The notes under the pieces are model-generated. The model was not told the DNA's origin. It did no database searches and saw nothing but the letters and a program-made list of their open reading frames with translations. Both the position numbers and the translations under genes were made by a program. A stretch of DNA of 64,000 bases from Alentia gelatinosa (taxonomy: Eukaryota > Annelida > Polychaeta > Phyllodocida > Polynoidae), in contig OX465587.1 of assembly GCA_950022655.1 (NCBI GenBank), positions 25,981,716 through 26,045,715 on the forward strand, given 5' to 3'. The first letter of the stretch is position 1, and each line of letters starts with the position of its first letter. This document shows, piece after piece, positions 59,973 through 64,000 of this stretch.

Positions 59973-60754
59973 TGATTCATTCTCTCATAGAATTCTTCAC
60001 TTTCAGAGCCAAATTAGATAGCTAGGGTCTCTTCAATCAAAATGAGTCAGTTAACATTGGAGATTTTCTGTCAATTCGGAAGATGGTATACATCACGCCA
60101 CCTACCGGAGCACCCAGAACTATCTCCTACTCATGACGTCATACCCGACCAGCAATATATACACGTCTTCATTTTTGTTCATAAATTTTCATCAAACTGA
60201 ATACGTGAACAATTTTGGCAAACGCAGGCATGCCAAGCTAAAACGGAATATGTACATACGTGAAAGAAACCTTTATTAGATAAGAATACAACTGCCAAAT
60301 AACAACTTCCTCGCATCTGTGAAATCGGTTAAACTTGGCTAGCCATGTTTTCTGGTACCCCACCATGATGCTATGACATTTTGGTAAACCTGTCATTATG
60401 ACCTATTATCGCCCGGTGCCTTGGTGCACCGCCATACCGGAAACCACGTGATTAACGTCAACATTAACTTAAAATGAAAACACATTTTTATCGACACACT
60501 CTGTCTTCACGCACTAACCCTACAAACATTTTTGAAATTAGAATTAAAGCAATATGATTTCAATCAAATCAGTCCATTTAGCAAGTTTTATTGTACCAAT
60601 CGTTAAAGGTATATATATCTTTTTAAAAGTCGATTTTGAAATGTTCAAAAGAAATACCAGGAGAATGGTTGAAAATTGGGTCCATGCAGATAAGAGGGAT
60701 TATGGTAGATTTGGGAGTTTCCCTCTCAATCTCACAGTTTTGTATTGGTTCTAG

Positions 60755-60866
60755 TCACGTAGCCAGAGAACTGACGAAATCCACTGAGCGAACACCCAAC
60801 GTGATGTCTGGAGATTACTCAACACTGTTAAAATCCAATTATACCTGCATTCACATTGATCAAACG
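60755..60866 (+). CDS. Possible internal exon, unrecognised
   Basis: The acceptor TTTTGTATTGGTTCTAG and the strong donor ACG|GTAAGTTTTT bracket an open frame of 37 codons after a split codon. It contains VARELTKSTERTPNV and NYTCIHIDQT. The frame is also open upstream. Nothing links it firmly to other segments. About 350 bp downstream another good donor (CCGAG|GTAAGATA, 61218) follows a Kozak-like AACATGGCC at 61190. Confidence 0.25.
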
Positions 60867-61812
60867 GTAAGTTTTTATTGTAATCACTAAATATTGAGCA
60901 TCTCTCTAACAATTTTGTATTCTAAGATATCAGAATTCTAATCTCATTTCATTGCAATTGGCATGGCAATGCCTAGTTCAAGTATCAGAAATCCTGTCGT
61001 ATTTATTCAAGTACTCTAGCTATTTGAAATGTTCTTTACTGCTTCTATTCTATTCTCGTCTTATTCTGTCAGTAAACCGATAGAGAATTAATCTGTAGCA
61101 ACACATTGAAAGATTGTCTGCTAATTGCTTCACAAGTCGAGTTTCTGAAAGTCTCTTAGATTTAATTTGGTGGGTGGGGGAGGGGGGCAAACATGGCCAT
61201 GATGGAGTTTATTCCGAGGTAAGATATCCTTTCATTTGCAACTAGGATGAACATATCAAAATAAATAACAACTATGGGTCTGTACATTGGACATGAATTA
61301 AAACTGTAGTTTCTGTATGTTTGTAGCGGTCCCCTGCTTAATCCTACCGGAGAGAAATAATCATTAGACAGTTGTGAAAGCTATCCTGGTGATATGTTAG
61401 ATCCTTAGGTTGGTTTGAGGTCAGAAGAGCTGCTCATAATATGTAGCAAATACAAAGGATTGAATAAACCAGAGTTTATTCACGATCTGTGGTCTAGTTA
61501 TATCGGGGCAATGACAAATATCATAACCTGGGGAGGGCTTGGCAATACCACAGAGGAAACAGGCACGACAGCTGAAACTGAGTAGCTCAGTCCCAAGCAC
61601 CGAGAGAGTAAGGAAGATCTCACACTGTTGAGATCTCAAGCAGTTCGTTCTCCACACCCGGGTTGTGTAACAAAGGGCGAACCCGAAGGCACTTTTGTGC
61701 ATGGGTTCAGCTCTATTACTACATAGCAGGGTCTAGATCGCCACATCCTCCACGAAAAAGATACGAAACACCACTTGACCTCCGAGTTTCCTACGTGTGT
61801 TTAAAGTAATGG

Positions 61813-62340
61813 ATTTTTTTTAGTTAATAATATTTATTGACATAAAGTATTCGCCTATTTTGCGATCTTCCATACAATAGTCATGGACATTACACAGTTA
61901 CAGGACCTCACAGAAAACTGCACAACACACTCGTACGTGGTCTCATACACGTATATAGCAATAACTACACAATTACATAAATAGGTCAATAAGTATATAA
62001 CTCCTAGTTATTTCGTTGCATTAAATATTTTTCAATGCAACGAAATAATTAAGTTGCACCAGACATACGTAACTCCACTTTCAAGAAAAAGAAATGTGGT
62101 AAAGAAACACAAGGATGGCAATCAAAGGTAACCAGATGTTACACTCAGAACGTTCAGAGCAATCCATAGTGACAGGTATTCATTTCAAAATAGTAAATAG
62201 AAAATCCTAAAAGCACAAACAAAGGCAGCAAGACTGATAAACGTTTTTCTAAGAAATTTTGCATACATACAACTATACAAAAATAGAGAAGAAGATGCAG
62301 AGCGTAACATGATAGAGATATCTTTAAGAAGAATTAGTAG
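61813..62340 (-). mobile_element. LINE 3' UTR remnant related to the 57.7 kb element
   Basis: The minus strand ends ATTGTATGGAAGATCGC, then GGCGAATACTTT, AATAAATATTATT and a short poly(A). The 57654 element has TTGTAAGGAAGAACGCC...GGCGATTGCTTTT in the same position before its AATAAA, so the tails are homologous. A 14-bp hairpin (62009-62046, TATTTCGTTGCATT arms) lies inside. The 60-codon ORF at 62185-62367 is not recognisable as ORF2. Confidence 0.5.
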
Positions 62341-62486
62341 AAACCAAACGAGAGTCAGCCTTGTCAATGTTTATGCCACGATGGGCAGGTTGTGTATTAC
62401 TACACGAGGCGTTAGCCGAGTTTAGTGAGTAGCAGATCTGACCAGAGTGGCATAAACATTGACAAGGCTAACTCGAGTTCGGTTTT
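62341..62486. mobile_element. Short inverted-repeat element with about 39-bp arms
   Basis: The left arm 62341-62379 ends GTCAATGTTTATGCCAC. The right arm 62447-62486 starts GTGGCATAAACATTGACAAG. The arms match with about five differences. The middle contains GAGGCGTTAGCCGAG. No target duplication is obvious. Confidence 0.7.
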
Positions 62487-62702
62487 GTATTTATCCTACC
62501 CCATCTCACCGATATACAGAGAAAATTTTGTAATTATCCATGATAGTAGCGTTTTGACACTGCCGGATCTACTTTCGTTATCTGGTCCCTGATTGGTCCG
62601 TTTTTTTATTCACCTCGGTGCATAAATAACACTTTATTCAACGCTCCGTCAAATACATTGAGTCAATGTTAAACCTATGGCGTTTTTTATTAGGGGTAGG
62701 AT

Positions 62703-62803
62703 AACAATCATTATCTATAATGAGAAGAAGATGCAGAGCGTAACATCATAGACAGAGCGTAACATGATAGAAAGATCTTTAAGAAGAACAATCATTATCT
62801 ATA
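62703..62803. repeat. Templated insertion flanked by a 17-bp direct repeat
   Basis: AACAATCATTATCTATA occurs at 62703-62719 and 62787-62803. The 67 bp between is a rearranged copy of 62286-62333 (GAGAAGAAGATGCAGAGCGT, then ATCTTTAAGAAGA) with an internal 18-bp duplication. Confidence 0.75.
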
Positions 62804-63654
62804 TATGACAGTTTGTTGCGACTGCAGAGAGTCCCGTGAACATAAGAAGTCCTAGGAGAATTTGTAATGGTGCATTATTCATGACAGCAGTTGTTCACCA
62901 AACACGTAGAGCATTACCTGCTTTTACGAAGTAGGGATAGGAGTAATGATCAATAGGATATTCCACCTTATACAGTGCATGGTGGATCTTTAGAATATTT
63001 ACACCCTTTCCTAGACCTATGCATGTATATCAAGATAATCCCTCATGACCCTCCAGATAACCCCAATGCTTGTGGTGACGTTTCCCTTGAAGCTTTAGGC
63101 TGCTTTGTCATAGTGACTGTACAGCCACCTGGCAGTTTATAAATAAATCATCTTACTTAGTCACATAGACTCGACAGTTATCGGATACTCATCTTTACTT
63201 AGGTTAGTCATTAGGTGACCCATCAGGTTTGCAAATAAAGAATTTAAAGTGTTGATTCAGGGGATACAGGGGTCCAACCATTCCATGATCATGAAAGTGT
63301 ATACATGTACATGCCACTTTGAAAAAACAAAGTAGCTTGACGCTCGTGAGAGTTGGGTATGGTACTGAAAGAGCTGCATGCCTGTCTATTGACTGCCACC
63401 GTGTGTGCGAATCGCACCATATATGTTACTGCCAGCTTGTTGCAGTATTTAGCACTATGAAGTGATGAGTTTTAATGGATTAAAAGCATCTTCGGGAAGT
63501 GGCTGTGAACATAAACCTGCTTAAGTCTGATTTAATGTGAACATTCATTGAATGATTGAAATAATTCAGGATAAAATGCATTACAACGTGTAAGCTTCCT
63601 CTAGCAGGTTCCTGTGTCAGCCAGGCCAAGAGGAGTGTTGGTGCGCGTCACATT

Positions 63655-64000
63655 TTTCTACATGGGTGTCATTCTTTTCTCAACGGAAAGAATGTTTTTT
63701 TTCCATGGTTTTCTATATAGGCTTCAATCATCTCTCATGGTTTTCTCTATGGGCGTCACATTTTGCTCCATAGGCATCATAGTTTTCTCTATGGGGGTCA
63801 TGCTTTTCTTCATGTGCGTCAGGGTTTTCTCTATAATTGAAATGGTATTCTGCATGGGCGTCATGGTTTTCTCTATAGGCGTCACGTTTTTTATTTGGGC
63901 GTCACGACTTCCTCTATGGGCGTAATGGTTTTCTCCATGGGCATCATGGTTTTCCATATGGGCGTATTGGTTTTCTCCATGGCGTCATGGTTTTCTTCAT
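63655..64000. repeat. 21-bp degenerate minisatellite at the window edge
   Basis: Many units of ATGGTTTTCTCTATGGGCGTC run to the end of the window and probably continue beyond it. The unit length is divisible by three, so frames stay open on both strands (plus 63614-63925 with FSMGVMV-like heptads; minus 63724-63957 with TPIEKTM heptads). Neither is called a gene, since both strands are equally open and no start or splice support exists. Confidence 0.85.

Noticed and set aside
61160..61218. Small first exon on the plus strand ending at a strong donor (CCGAG|GTAAGATA)
   Set aside because: The Kozak-like ATG gives only nine codons and nothing downstream is identified. It is mentioned only in the 60755 entry.

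Overview
This is non-coding-rich eukaryotic DNA, not bacterial: about 60% A+T, no long ORFs, no operons, poly(A)-tailed retroelement ends, tRNA-like SINE heads, minisatellites, poly-C and CA tracts, and many short inverted-repeat elements. Vertebrate-like and bilaterian signals (CTCF-type, CRE, nuclear-receptor and RFX motifs, plus spliced-exon-like segments) point to an animal. The repeat style suggests a marine invertebrate such as a mollusc or cephalochordate, but that is inference and the species cannot be fixed from the sequence.

No complete gene can be read. The best protein-coding candidate is a first coding exon on the minus strand at 13368-13471 (start codon, CCGCVSL motif, good donor). 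Isolated exon-like segments with sensible splice signals lie on the plus strand at 2441-2522, 46911-47030, 48948-49211, 50509-50690, 56115-56319 and 60755-60866, and on the minus strand near 25876-26065 and 28414-28600. The donor of 48948-49211 and the acceptor of 50509-50690 have matching phase. A promoter-like cluster (two CACGTG E-boxes, E2F-like site, two inverted CCAAT boxes, TATA box) lies at 34928-35161 and faces right.

Mobile DNA explains most recognisable structure. Four non-LTR retrotransposon remnants are on the minus strand (52910-53330 with RT motifs; 56589-57080; 57654-58190; 61813-62340). A short inverted-repeat family with ends TAGACTGGC.../...GCAAGTCTA makes apparent 9-bp target duplications (5859-6238, 6131-6206 nested in it, 21628-21776, 30883-31091). 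Two further MITE-like families occur as pairs (29051-29322 with 37668-37893; 33069-33465 with 44585-44977). An A-B composite repeat is present at 2.5, 12.6-13.3, 16.7-17.7 and 31.4-32.3 kb. Minisatellites with 30-bp (33.3-33.9 kb), 71-bp (5.9 kb) and 21-bp (63.65-64.0 kb) units account for the longest open frames.

Layout: 0-12 kb is mixed repeats plus a nuclear-receptor/CTCF-like cluster at 7.3-8.3 kb; 12.6-13.5 kb is A-B repeat next to the candidate first exon; 14-34 kb is dispersed repeats with CTCF-like sites; 34-35.2 kb is a regulatory block; 36-51 kb carries scattered exon-like segments and MITEs; 52-58.7 kb is retroelement-rich with an X-box cluster at 54.1-54.5 kb; 59-64 kb holds repeats, one exon-like segment and a terminal minisatellite that runs off the window.
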